Origin: Bacteroidota bacterium
GTDB lineage: Bacteria > Bacteroidota > Bacteroidia > Sphingobacteriales > Sphingobacteriaceae
Length of the DNA stretch: 64,000 nt
Direction of reading: 5' to 3'
NCBI GenBank assembly: GCA_013285685.1
Contig: JABDHD010000001.1
Span: 1-64,000, forward strand
Below the pieces are notes generated by a model. It did not search any database and was not told the DNA's origin. It was given only the letters and a program-made list of their open reading frames with translations. Every line of letters begins with the position of its first letter. Position 1 is the stretch's first letter. The position numbers and the translations under genes are program-made. This document shows positions 9,082 through 16,808 of the stretch, one piece after another.

Positions 9082-9276
9082 ATGCAAAAAGAAGGAACTG
9101 TAAAGTTTTTCAACAACCAAAAAGGTTTTGGATTCATTTCACAGAATGACACAAGGACAGACGTTTTTGTACATTCAACCGGCCTCATCGACACCATCCG
9201 CGAAAACGACAAGGTGACATTTGAGGTTGAGAACGGCAAAAAAGGCCTGAACGCGATAAACGTAAAAGTAATTTAA
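9082..9276 (+). CDS. CspA-family cold-shock protein
   Basis: This 64-residue single cold-shock domain binds single-stranded RNA and DNA and acts as an RNA chaperone in the cytosol. The RNP1-like motif KGFGFI and the RNP2-like VFVHSTGL are both present, and the length is normal for the family. The ATG is preceded by an AT-rich leader. A rho-independent terminator follows at 9303-9336. It diverges from the desaturase-sigma operon. Confidence 0.95.
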   Translation: MQKEGTVKFFNNQKGFGFISQNDTRTDVFVHSTGLIDTIRENDKVTFEVENGKKGLNAINVKVI

Positions 9277-9302
9277 TCGATCACTATACCATTAATCGTT
9301 GA

Positions 9303-9336
9303 GCATCCGCCCGCAAGCGGGTGCTTTTTATTTTTT
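9303..9336 (+). terminator. Rho-independent terminator of the cold-shock gene
   Basis: The stem GCATCCGC / GCGGGTGC (8 bp with one G-T pair) has a CCGCAA loop and is followed by TTTTTATTTTTT. It lies 27 bp after the csp stop codon. Confidence 0.75.
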
Positions 9337-9353
9337 GCCTATCCCCGGCCGCC

Positions 9354-10034
9354 TTATTCCTTTACACAACGTATGCTTAAAAATGACGTTGTCTCATTAG
9401 TCATGAAAAGAATGGCGCTTCCGGCCCCTGTATTATAAAGTGCCCGGGATTCTGTACTGTTGGGACTGCCCCAGAAAAACGCGAACTTGCCAAGCTCGTT
9501 AAATTGCCCGGCGCCGGCATTGCCTCCGGGTAATGCGGTAAAACCACTGCTATTGGTAGCCCCCGTGTTAGGCGCGTTCCAATGTACTGTGCCCGCTTCT
9601 TTCAATTCGCCACCCGACGCGTTTGCGCCACCCAGCGTATAGTCAAGTTGTGTCCAATCAGCGTCCGTTGGTAAACGCCAGCCATCAGGGCATATTCCGC
9701 GGCTGTCATTTATCGCGCTGTAATTATACAACCGGCCATACACGGAAGCAAGGGTTGCGTCATTATTGTAATTACAATAAGCGCCATTAGTTATATCTGT
9801 AGCAGAATAAGGTATGGGGTCTCCATTAAGATAACGGGTAACTTTCAGGTTTTCTACCATCCAGGTCTGAACCCCAATATCAACTGTATGATAAACATTC
9901 CCGTCAATATCTTTAACGACATTTTCGCCCTGGGCAGGCTGTTGCGGCGTTGTGCTGTTTTTTTTGCATGCACTGGTTGCCAATAATAATAAAGCGACAA
10001 ACGCTAATAAACGATGGAAAGTTTTATTTCTCAT
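9354..10034 (-). CDS. FISUMP-domain lipoprotein
   Basis: This 226-residue surface or periplasmic lipoprotein has a Fibrobacter succinogenes major paralogous (FISUMP) domain. The signal ends with a lipobox cysteine in ATSAC (about residue 24), followed by a low-complexity TTPQQPAQ linker. The FISUMP pattern is clear: DIDGNVYHTVDIG, QTWMVENLKVTRYLNG, then YNYSAI, RGICPDGWRLPTDADW and a C-terminal SIRCVKE. The family is common in Bacteroidota and has no settled biochemical function. The gene is alone and points towards the csp terminator. Confidence 0.85.
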   Translation of the reverse strand: MRNKTFHRLLAFVALLLLATSACKKNSTTPQQPAQGENVVKDIDGNVYHTVDIGVQTWMVENLKVTRYLNGDPIPYSATDITNGAYCNYNNDATLASVYGRLYNYSAINDSRGICPDGWRLPTDADWTQLDYTLGGANASGGELKEAGTVHWNAPNTGATNSSGFTALPGGNAGAGQFNELGKFAFFWGSPNSTESRALYNTGAGSAILFMTNETTSFLSIRCVKE

Positions 10035-10309
10035 GGGTCAGTTACTCAGGATTGTAAGGAGTGTTACACAACGAATTCGGGTTGAGATCATGCGCTGCAT
10101 ATAAATGAAGCGTTATCGGCACAAACATAAAATCCATGGCCGGTTTAAATATAGAAAAAAGATTGTAGCGGCAGAGATGAAAATACTGCAAAAATTTGGC
10201 CGCATATCTCTTAAAAATTACAACTCCAATTGCTGGTTTATCGCAAAAATCCACTTATTTTTAGCCGGCAAGTATCAATCATTCCGACTGAGGGGCCGGG
10301 GGGCGCGCA

Positions 10310-12535
10310 ATGGGGAAAAAGTCATCAAATTTTAATCGTATCGAAACAAACCATAACGCACTGATCGATTGTTCGAAAGATCTTATTTGGTCTGTCGACC
10401 AGGAACTTAATCTTATTACCGCCAACAGCGCTTTTAAGGTACGGGTCGGGGCGCTCATTAAAAACCCGGTCGCGGAAGGAAAGCCGGTGCTGCATAAAGA
10501 ACTGGGGGCAGAAGTTATTAAAAATTGGACCGGCTATTATAACCGGGCTTTAGCCGGAGAACGGTTCAGCATTAAAGATGCAACATTCAACCCCGAATCG
10601 GGCACTATAGAATATGCGCTGATCTCTTTCAACCCTATGTATAATGCAGAGGACCTGGTATTTGGCGCCGCCTGTTTTGCGAGGGACGTCACCGAAGATA
10701 CGGTCAACTTAATGACGCTTGAAAAGACCAGGGGCGAACTCCAGCGGATCATGGATTCGTCGCTCGACATGATCTGTGTGATCGATGAGGACGACCGGGT
10801 CGTAAAAATCAGTGCAGCAGCAGAAAGCATTTTGGGATATAAGCCTGAGGAGCTTATCGGCAAGCATCTATTTGATTACATTCACCCGGAAGATAAAGAA
10901 CAGACCAAACAAACCGCCGCCAAAATTATGGCTGGTGAAAACTTCACCAACGTAGAGAACCGTTACATACGTAAAGACGGCTCGGTGGTGCCGCTTATCT
11001 GGTCGGCGCGCTGGGACTCAGGCGACAAAGTCAGGTACGGTATTGCGCGTGACGCCACTGAAAAAAAGAAAAACGAGGAGGCTTTGATCGCATCAGAGCG
11101 CATGTACCGTTACCTCTTCGAAAAAAATCCATTTCCGATAGTGATTTGGGATTTTGAAACTTTACGGGTTATTGATTGCAATGAAGCTGCCTGCCGCAAA
11201 TATGGCTATACAAGAGCGGAATTTCTGAAGTTAACGATAAAGGAATGGCGGCCGGCGGAAGATGTACCGCTGATTGAAGATGCAGTGAAAACCGAAGCTT
11301 CGTATGGCGAATATCACCGGAGAACCTGGCGCCACAAAAAGAAAAACGGAGAGTTGATGTACGCAGACGTGACCGGCCACCTGATGGACTACCGGGGCAG
11401 GCGGGTGGCGCTCAACCTGATCAACGACATTACGGAAAGTCATTACTACCAGGAGTTGGACAAGCTTGAAAAAAACGTACTTAAGCTCAACGCGGGTACC
11501 AACCAGGGCATTGCAAACCTGGCAACCATGTACCTGGGAGGTATTGAAGCACTGCATCCCGGGATGCGGTGCGTAGTTAAGGAGAGAAAAGGAGACAAGC
11601 TATTTAATTTTGCCGCCTCCGGCTTACCCCCCGACTTTTGGGATGCCGAAGATGGTATTGATACAGGCGACAGCATGAGCCCTTGCAGCGCCGCCGCCTT
11701 TTTAAAACAACCGGTCACGGTGCAGGATATTTCAACGGACGAGCGGTGGCCGCATGCGCATGAAGCGGCGAAAATGTTTGGGCTGAAAACCTGCTATTCT
11801 TTCCCGATACTGGGCGCCGGCGATGATGTTATGGCAACCTTCGCCGTGTTTTTTAATGAAAAAAAATCGCCAAACGAACTTGAAAAGAACACTTTGCAAC
11901 GGACCGTTCAGTTTTTGCAACTGATCATGGAAAGCGACCAACGCGAAAGAGCCTTAAAAACCAGCAACGAAAGGTTTGAGTTTGCCGCTGAGGCTACTTC
12001 GGACGTTATATGGGATTGGAACCTGGAAACCAATACGGTATATTATTCGTATAATATTGAAAAGCTTTTTGGACATAACAAAGCAGGTGTAAATGCCGAC
12101 AACCTGCCTTTTTATTTTGACAACGTGCACCCTGACGACCGCGAGCGCGTTGTACTTTACCCGGAGCAAGTAAAATTTGGCAAAATGCACACCTGGTCGC
12201 AGGAATATCGCTTTAAAAAAGCAAACGGGGATTATGCGACAGTGCTTGACAAAGGCATTGTTTTAAGAGATAAAAACGGGATCGGCAAAAGGATGATCGG
12301 CGCCATCCAGGATATTACCACCCTAAAACGGCAAAATGAGCAGTTAACCGAAATCGCGCTCATCAACGCGCACGAGATCAGGCGGCCGGTTGCCACCATC
12401 CTGGGCCTGATGCATTTGTTTGGGATGGAGTCGGGCGGCAGCGACGCCGAGAAAAATTTGCTAAAGTACCTGGAAACGGCCACGCTTGAACTGGACGAGG
12501 TAATCAGGCGTATTATCAGTAAAACCGAACGGTAG
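10310..12535 (+). CDS. Multi-PAS/GAF signalling protein ending in a lone H-box
   Basis: This 741-residue soluble protein carries three PAS domains (about 15-135, 148-255 and 265-380), a GAF domain (about 400-545, with AASGLPPDFW and the PCSAA pattern) and a fourth PAS (about 555-675). It ends with a segment resembling a histidine-kinase H-box, H688 in INAHEIRRPVATILGL. After that come only about 50 residues of helix and then the stop. The HATPase_c domain is missing. It is therefore not a normal kinase. It may accept or pass phosphate, or dimerise with another kinase. The stop is followed by unrelated intergenic sequence with no ATPase-like frame, so this does not look like a fresh frameshift. 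Confidence 0.85.
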   Translation: MGKKSSNFNRIETNHNALIDCSKDLIWSVDQELNLITANSAFKVRVGALIKNPVAEGKPVLHKELGAEVIKNWTGYYNRALAGERFSIKDATFNPESGTIEYALISFNPMYNAEDLVFGAACFARDVTEDTVNLMTLEKTRGELQRIMDSSLDMICVIDEDDRVVKISAAAESILGYKPEELIGKHLFDYIHPEDKEQTKQTAAKIMAGENFTNVENRYIRKDGSVVPLIWSARWDSGDKVRYGIARDATEKKKNEEALIASERMYRYLFEKNPFPIVIWDFETLRVIDCNEAACRKYGYTRAEFLKLTIKEWRPAEDVPLIEDAVKTEASYGEYHRRTWRHKKKNGELMYADVTGHLMDYRGRRVALNLINDITESHYYQELDKLEKNVLKLNAGTNQGIANLATMYLGGIEALHPGMRCVVKERKGDKLFNFAASGLPPDFWDAEDGIDTGDSMSPCSAAAFLKQPVTVQDISTDERWPHAHEAAKMFGLKTCYSFPILGAGDDVMATFAVFFNEKKSPNELEKNTLQRTVQFLQLIMESDQRERALKTSNERFEFAAEATSDVIWDWNLETNTVYYSYNIEKLFGHNKAGVNADNLPFYFDNVHPDDRERVVLYPEQVKFGKMHTWSQEYRFKKANGDYATVLDKGIVLRDKNGIGKRMIGAIQDITTLKRQNEQLTEIALINAHEIRRPVATILGLMHLFGMESGGSDAEKNLLKYLETATLELDEVIRRIISKTER

Positions 12536-12870
12536 GGCCGTCCGGCGTAGGGGCAATGGGGTGATCATAGGATACCAGAACGGCGACCATAAGGGCCCCT
12601 ACGGGCGTTTTTTCCTGTCATTCCCTTTTTAATCAGCCTTTAAACAAGTGATAAAACGATTACAGAACACCTCAACTGCCCTCGAAACGGTATTGAAAAT
12701 TTTTTAAAAGGCCAAAAAGTGTTCATTTTTGTTCAGGGGAATGAACACCGTTTGGTCGTATGCGTGCGGATGCATCCCTGTTTTCGGGGAAAAGGTCAGT
12801 CAGCAATATATGTTTTCCGGCCACGTTTGCCGATTTTTTTTACCTTTACCATCTCCCAAACCAAGGAGCC
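12536..12870. other. Intergenic region with weak terminator and GH43 promoter
   Basis: This stretch of 335 bp has no gene. At 12595-12613 a short GCCC/GGGC stem followed by a T run may terminate the upstream PAS-GAF gene. A perfect inverted repeat is at 12719-12748 (listed separately). The GH43 frame is open from 12760, but that extension does not look coding. AAGGAG at 12863-12868 is a real-looking ribosome-binding site just before the ATG at 12871. Confidence 0.5.
12719..12748. promoter_or_regulatory. Perfect 9-bp inverted repeat upstream of the GH43 gene
   Basis: The arms are GTGTTCATT and AATGAACAC, separated by 12 bp, and lie 122 bp before the GH43 start. The spacing and dyad symmetry fit a dimeric regulator's operator. 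There is no T run on the plus strand, which argues against a terminator. Confidence 0.4.
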
Positions 12871-13947
12871 ATGTTTAAATTTAAGTTGCAGTTTTTATTT
12901 CTTGCCGCGGCAAGCATTTTTTCATACCTGCCGGCGTCGGCCCAGCAACCGGCAAAAAAAATAAAATACCTTTCCCAACCGCTTATCAGCGCCATTTACA
13001 CGGCCGACCCCTCGGCACATGTATTTAATGGTAAAATATATATCTACCCTTCGCATGATATTGATGCCGGCATTCCCGAAAACGATATGGGCGATCATTT
13101 TGCAATGCGCGATTATCATATTTTATCGCTGGATCGTATCGGTGGCCCGGTTACCGATCACGGCGTTGCGTTAGATATTAAAAACATCCCCTGGGCGGGC
13201 CGCCAGCTTTGGGCGCCGGATGCCGCTTATAAAAACGGCACCTATTTTTTATACTTCCCGCTAAAAAACAAGCAGGATATATTTCAAATTGGCGTAGCCA
13301 CCGCTAAAACGCCTGCCGGGCCATTTAAGGCGCAGCCGCAGCCCATACCGGGCAGCTTTAGCATCGACCCCGCGGTTTTTGTTGATGACGACGGAAGTGC
13401 TTATATGTATTTCGGCGGTATTTGGGGTGGACAGTTGCAGCGTTGGAAAGACGGTAAATACGATGCAAACGGTTCCAAAACTGACCTGCAGCAGGACGAT
13501 GCCCCCTCAATCAACTGCAAAGTGGTTAAGCTTAAAAATAATATGCTGGAATTTAGCGGGAAGGTAAGTGACGCGCTGATCGTTGACAGCGCGGGCCATC
13601 CGCTGCCTGGAAAAGATCATGACCGCCGGTTTTTTGAAGGCTCGTGGATGCACAAATATAACGGCAAATATTATTTTACCTACTCCACCGGGGATACGCA
13701 TTACCTTGCCTACGCGATCGGCAAAAGTCCCCTGGGGCCGTTTACGTACGCAGGGCATTTTATGCAGCCCGTACAAGGCTGGACCACCCACCATTCCATC
13801 GTAAAATTCAAAGGCAAATGGTATATTTTTTACCACGACACGGAACTATCCGGCAAAACCCACCTGCGGAATGTGAAAGTAACTGAGTTGCATCATAACC
13901 CGGATGGCACCATCCGGATGATCAATACCTTTTGGGTGGAAAAGTAG
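12871..13947 (+). CDS. Secreted glycoside hydrolase family 43
   Basis: This 358-residue protein is a five-bladed beta-propeller glycosidase of GH43, typically acting on arabinose- or xylose-containing side chains. A signal peptide ends near ASAQ (residue 25). Expected catalytic positions are visible: an early Asp in ADPSAHVF, an Asp in SIDPAVFVDDDG and the acid Glu in FFEGSWMHKY. The segment LWAPDAAY is also typical. The ATG at 12871 has an AAGGAG ribosome-binding site and starts a clean signal peptide, so I prefer it to the longer frame from 12760. It forms a single transcription unit. The exact substrate cannot be told from the sequence. Confidence 0.9.
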   Translation: MFKFKLQFLFLAAASIFSYLPASAQQPAKKIKYLSQPLISAIYTADPSAHVFNGKIYIYPSHDIDAGIPENDMGDHFAMRDYHILSLDRIGGPVTDHGVALDIKNIPWAGRQLWAPDAAYKNGTYFLYFPLKNKQDIFQIGVATAKTPAGPFKAQPQPIPGSFSIDPAVFVDDDGSAYMYFGGIWGGQLQRWKDGKYDANGSKTDLQQDDAPSINCKVVKLKNNMLEFSGKVSDALIVDSAGHPLPGKDHDRRFFEGSWMHKYNGKYYFTYSTGDTHYLAYAIGKSPLGPFTYAGHFMQPVQGWTTHHSIVKFKGKWYIFYHDTELSGKTHLRNVKVTELHHNPDGTIRMINTFWVEK

Positions 13948-14166
13948 CAGTACCAGGTTTTGCTTTATTCGCCGGCTTTAATTGGACAAAAGATCAATTA
14001 TATACGCGATGATCTCCGAAATCCTTTGGATATGCTGTCCGAAGTTTTCAGGCATAGTATCTAAAAGGATAGTAATTCGAAATCGTAAAGTGCAAACAGC
14101 AGGCAGCGCTGAACCGGCAGTGATATAATTATAATTTTAAGATTATTTTCGGGAGCTTACTTGCTA

Positions 14167-14610
14167 TTACTTATTATAAGCATGCATCGACATGCCGACA
14201 ATTTTCCAATCGCCGTTTATTTTCTCCAGCATCTTAAATTCAATGGAATAGGTTTTTTTACCCTCTTTCGAAACGGATTCCTCATTATGACTAACCCAGG
14301 CGCTGTTGCCCGTAACCGATATTTTATAATTGGAGTTTGAAAAAGTACCGCCGCCGCCTGCCATGTTTGCCGGCGGGTTGATCATGACAGCAGGCGGAAC
14401 GTCGATCATTTTGCCGTCTGCCGTCGAAATCACGATGCGGGTATAAGGCTGTATTTTCCAGCAATCAGCGTGGCCTTTAACGTCGCCGCTGCGGAAGGTT
14501 GTCGATTCTTTTTCCAATAATTGTTTTATCGCGGTGGTGTCCGGCATAGATTGCGAATGAGCGGATAAAACGGTGAAAAGGGCGAGGATGGTAAATAGGG
14601 TTAGTTTCAT
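14167..14610 (-). CDS. Secreted SnoaL/NTF2-like protein (DUF4440-type)
   Basis: This is a 147-residue exported protein with a signal peptide MKLTLFTILALFTVLSAHSQ. The mature part begins with a helix (DTTAIKQLLEKESTTFRSGD) and ends in strands with DWKIVGMSMHAY, which is the pattern of NTF2/SnoaL-like cone-fold proteins. Such proteins bind small molecules or serve as isomerases; the role here is unknown. The frame is open to 14667, but the ATG at 14608-14610 gives a clean signal peptide and is preferred. Confidence 0.65.
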   Translation of the reverse strand: MKLTLFTILALFTVLSAHSQSMPDTTAIKQLLEKESTTFRSGDVKGHADCWKIQPYTRIVISTADGKMIDVPPAVMINPPANMAGGGGTFSNSNYKISVTGNSAWVSHNEESVSKEGKKTYSIEFKMLEKINGDWKIVGMSMHAYNK

Positions 14611-14714
14611 GTGGTTGGTTTTATTGCGTGGAATTACAACGTAAATATAAAAATATGTTTCACACACTACCCGCCAGAATGCAGGTCCAATTCAAATTGT
14701 CGCATAGCCACCAA

Positions 14715-14860
14715 ACGTTCCCACGGAACGTAAAGAATATTTTTTTACTTTCTACCTACCATACGCCCCGATGGGGCGAAACTTCTGCAATCCTCGTCCC
14801 ATAGGGACGGTTGGCGGGTAGATAAATTAAATATTGGTTTTAGCGTTCCATCGGAACGCT
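14715..14860. repeat. Cluster of four triloop hairpins
   Basis: Four short perfect hairpins, each with a three-base loop, occur in 146 bp: ACGTTCC-CAC-GGAACGT (14715-14731), CGCCCC-GAT-GGGGCG (14764-14778), CGTCCC-ATA-GGGACG (14795-14809) and AGCGTTCC-ATC-GGAACGCT (14842-14860). The stem sequences differ but pairing is kept. CTACCTACC at 14752-14760 and GGCGGGTAG at 14813-14821 could form an outer stem around the middle two. This looks like a REP-like mobile or structured repeat. Confidence 0.6.
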
Positions 14861-14961
14861 TGGTTAACAAAGCGACATTTTGAATTGCACCCCCAGAATG
14901 CAGGGTAAGGTGATTTGCGAAAGGTCTTGCTGGCGTACGAAACTCCGGTAGCAGGAAAAAT

Positions 14962-15400
14962 CCGCAGAAGCTGTCCATTTGCTTGTCCATTTCGCAACAA
15001 CACCCACGCGTACATTTGCATATCATTGATTTTCAATTATTTACATATTATTGTAAATTACAAGCGCTGTATCTAACTAATAATCAGGCAATTGCATATT
15101 ACCGACAAAACAGTGCCACCACTTCCAGCCGCCCGGCCCGGGGGGTATTGAACTGCGGGTAGTGGTAAAAAGCCGCAGAAGCTGTCCATTTGCTTGTCCA
15201 TTTCGCAACAACACCCACGCGCACATTTGCATGTCATTGATTTTCAATTATTTACATATTATTGTAAACTGCAAGCGCTGTATCTAACTAATAATCAGGT
15301 AATTCCATATTACCGACAAAACAGTGCCACCACTTCCAGCCGTCCGGCCCGGGGGGTATTGAACTGCGGGTAGTGGTAAAAAGCCGTAGAAGCTGTCCAC
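14962..15400. repeat. 211-bp tandem direct repeat (two copies plus a partial third)
   Basis: Sequence from CCGCAGAAGCTGTCCATTTG at 14962 recurs at 15173 and starts again, diverged, at 15384, so the period is 211 bp. The first two units are almost identical. Each holds TTTACA-TATTAT-TGTAAA (inverted repeat) and a GC-rich CCGGCCCGGGGGG tract. No convincing ORF spans the units. The rest of the gap (14611-14961) holds the triloop hairpins and no gene. Confidence 0.85.
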
Positions 15401-15437
15401 CTGCATTGGCAGGGCATGTTTTGGCTGTTGTTTATTT

Positions 15438-16529
15438 TTATTCTTTATTCTTCACCTGCTCCAGGTAACCAAGCACCCATTTCCTTTGTTTATCATTTTT
15501 AAGCATTTGCTTAAGCAGTTTATAGTACGCGTTGATAAACAGATACTCGTTATTGCCCTGGTAATACGACATGATTTGCGCTTTGCTGAGTTTCGATTGG
15601 TCATAATTTCCTTTCAGCGTCTTGCTTTTTTCGTCCCAGGAATAACGCACCAAAGTTGAGTCGTCAATGTAGTTAGGCGATGATTGATAGTAAGTAGTGT
15701 CGGGCAAACTTATTGTTTGATTAAAATTCTGGTAATAAACCATTTTGATGGTTAACGGATGGGTGCTTTCGACGGTAGATTCAAGCCAGCGCGCCCGAAA
15801 ATAAGGTGGCTGGATATTTCCATTTTCAAGTTCGTCAAGTATTGGGATCAGTTTATTATTGTCGTATTTGTAAAAGTAAAAATTGTCCCACCATTCACCC
15901 GATCCCGTACCAAAATTATTATCATAATAAACAACCGTTTTTCCGTCTGCGTCTCTGTAATAATTTAAATCCAGTCCGTCACGGTTATACCCGTCATGCC
16001 TGGCAATTATCCGGTTGCCCGAAAAGAAATACAGGTATGCATTAATGCAATGCCATTCATCACCGATAGACAATGCAAATTCTTTAAAATCATGTTTATT
16101 GGAACTGAAAGGATAATATACGACGGGGATAAGGCCAACCTGGTATGTTTTCAAAACGCTTGCTTGATTACATGAATCGCTGATATCGTTATTACGAAAA
16201 ATTCGCCTTGCGACCTTCGCCGACATCACACCTTTCAGTGCTGCTTGTTTTAGTATGTCGAAATCTGACTTTGATAGTACTGTATCCAACTGTTTTTGCG
16301 ACTTAAAAATCGAATCGGGCTCATATGCGACTTTGTCCGCTATCGGTTGCAACGGCAAGCGACCGATGCTATCCAAAAACGCTTCGAGCTGCGCAACTGT
16401 ATCTATAACAGTCTGTTGCACGGATTGACCGGTTTTATGCTGATTATTTCCTCCTGATTTTGAGGATTTAGGTGGATAGCTACAGCCTATAAGCAACGCG
16501 AGCGATAACAGGCCGGCTATTTTATTCAT
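15438..16529 (-). CDS. Hypothetical lipoprotein
   Basis: This is a 363-residue protein with a lipoprotein signal: the lipobox cysteine is C16 in LLIGC, followed by a polar Ser/Gly/Gln linker. I recognise no catalytic family. The central part is rich in aromatic residues and strands (FFSGNRIIARHDGYNRDGLDL, then VYYDNNFGTGSGEWWDNFYFY), which suggests a beta-rich fold. The C-terminus is helical and basic (LLKQMLKNDKQRKWVLGYL). It is a single gene next to the 211-bp repeat. Confidence 0.75.
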   Translation of the reverse strand: MNKIAGLLSLALLIGCSYPPKSSKSGGNNQHKTGQSVQQTVIDTVAQLEAFLDSIGRLPLQPIADKVAYEPDSIFKSQKQLDTVLSKSDFDILKQAALKGVMSAKVARRIFRNNDISDSCNQASVLKTYQVGLIPVVYYPFSSNKHDFKEFALSIGDEWHCINAYLYFFSGNRIIARHDGYNRDGLDLNYYRDADGKTVVYYDNNFGTGSGEWWDNFYFYKYDNNKLIPILDELENGNIQPPYFRARWLESTVESTHPLTIKMVYYQNFNQTISLPDTTYYQSSPNYIDDSTLVRYSWDEKSKTLKGNYDQSKLSKAQIMSYYQGNNEYLFINAYYKLLKQMLKNDKQRKWVLGYLEQVKNKE

Positions 16530-16808
16530 GGCAGTGGTTTATTGTCGTGAAATTAACTACAAAAAAGCCCCGCGCGTATGCATAACGAAAAATATATTTT
16601 TGAATCTCCTCCCGCTGAAACCGGTGGTGGTAAACTAATCAAAGATTACGCATCGCCTTCAGCAGAATAATCCTCCTTCGGAAAAAGATTTATAAGGTGT
16701 AATTCGAAAAAAGCATTTGTTCGGTTTTGTGTGGCGGCAGATGTTTCAGTTTACTGGTGGACAGGATTTTATTAGCTTTGGAATAATTATCATCCATTAT
16801 CGCGGTAA
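16530..16808. other. Intergenic region with a relic of a beta-barrel gene 3' end
   Basis: At 16639-16686 the minus strand reads RRRIILLKAMRNL-stop. This strongly resembles the last codons of the TonB-type receptor gene at 20728 (GRIILLKVLFNL-stop). The rest of the 279 bp holds nothing I can identify apart from the promoter zones for the flanking divergent genes. Confidence 0.4.

Noticed and set aside
14962-15400. CRISPR-like array
   Set aside because: The direct repeat is 211 bp with no spacers between units and no cas genes nearby. It is a tandem duplication.
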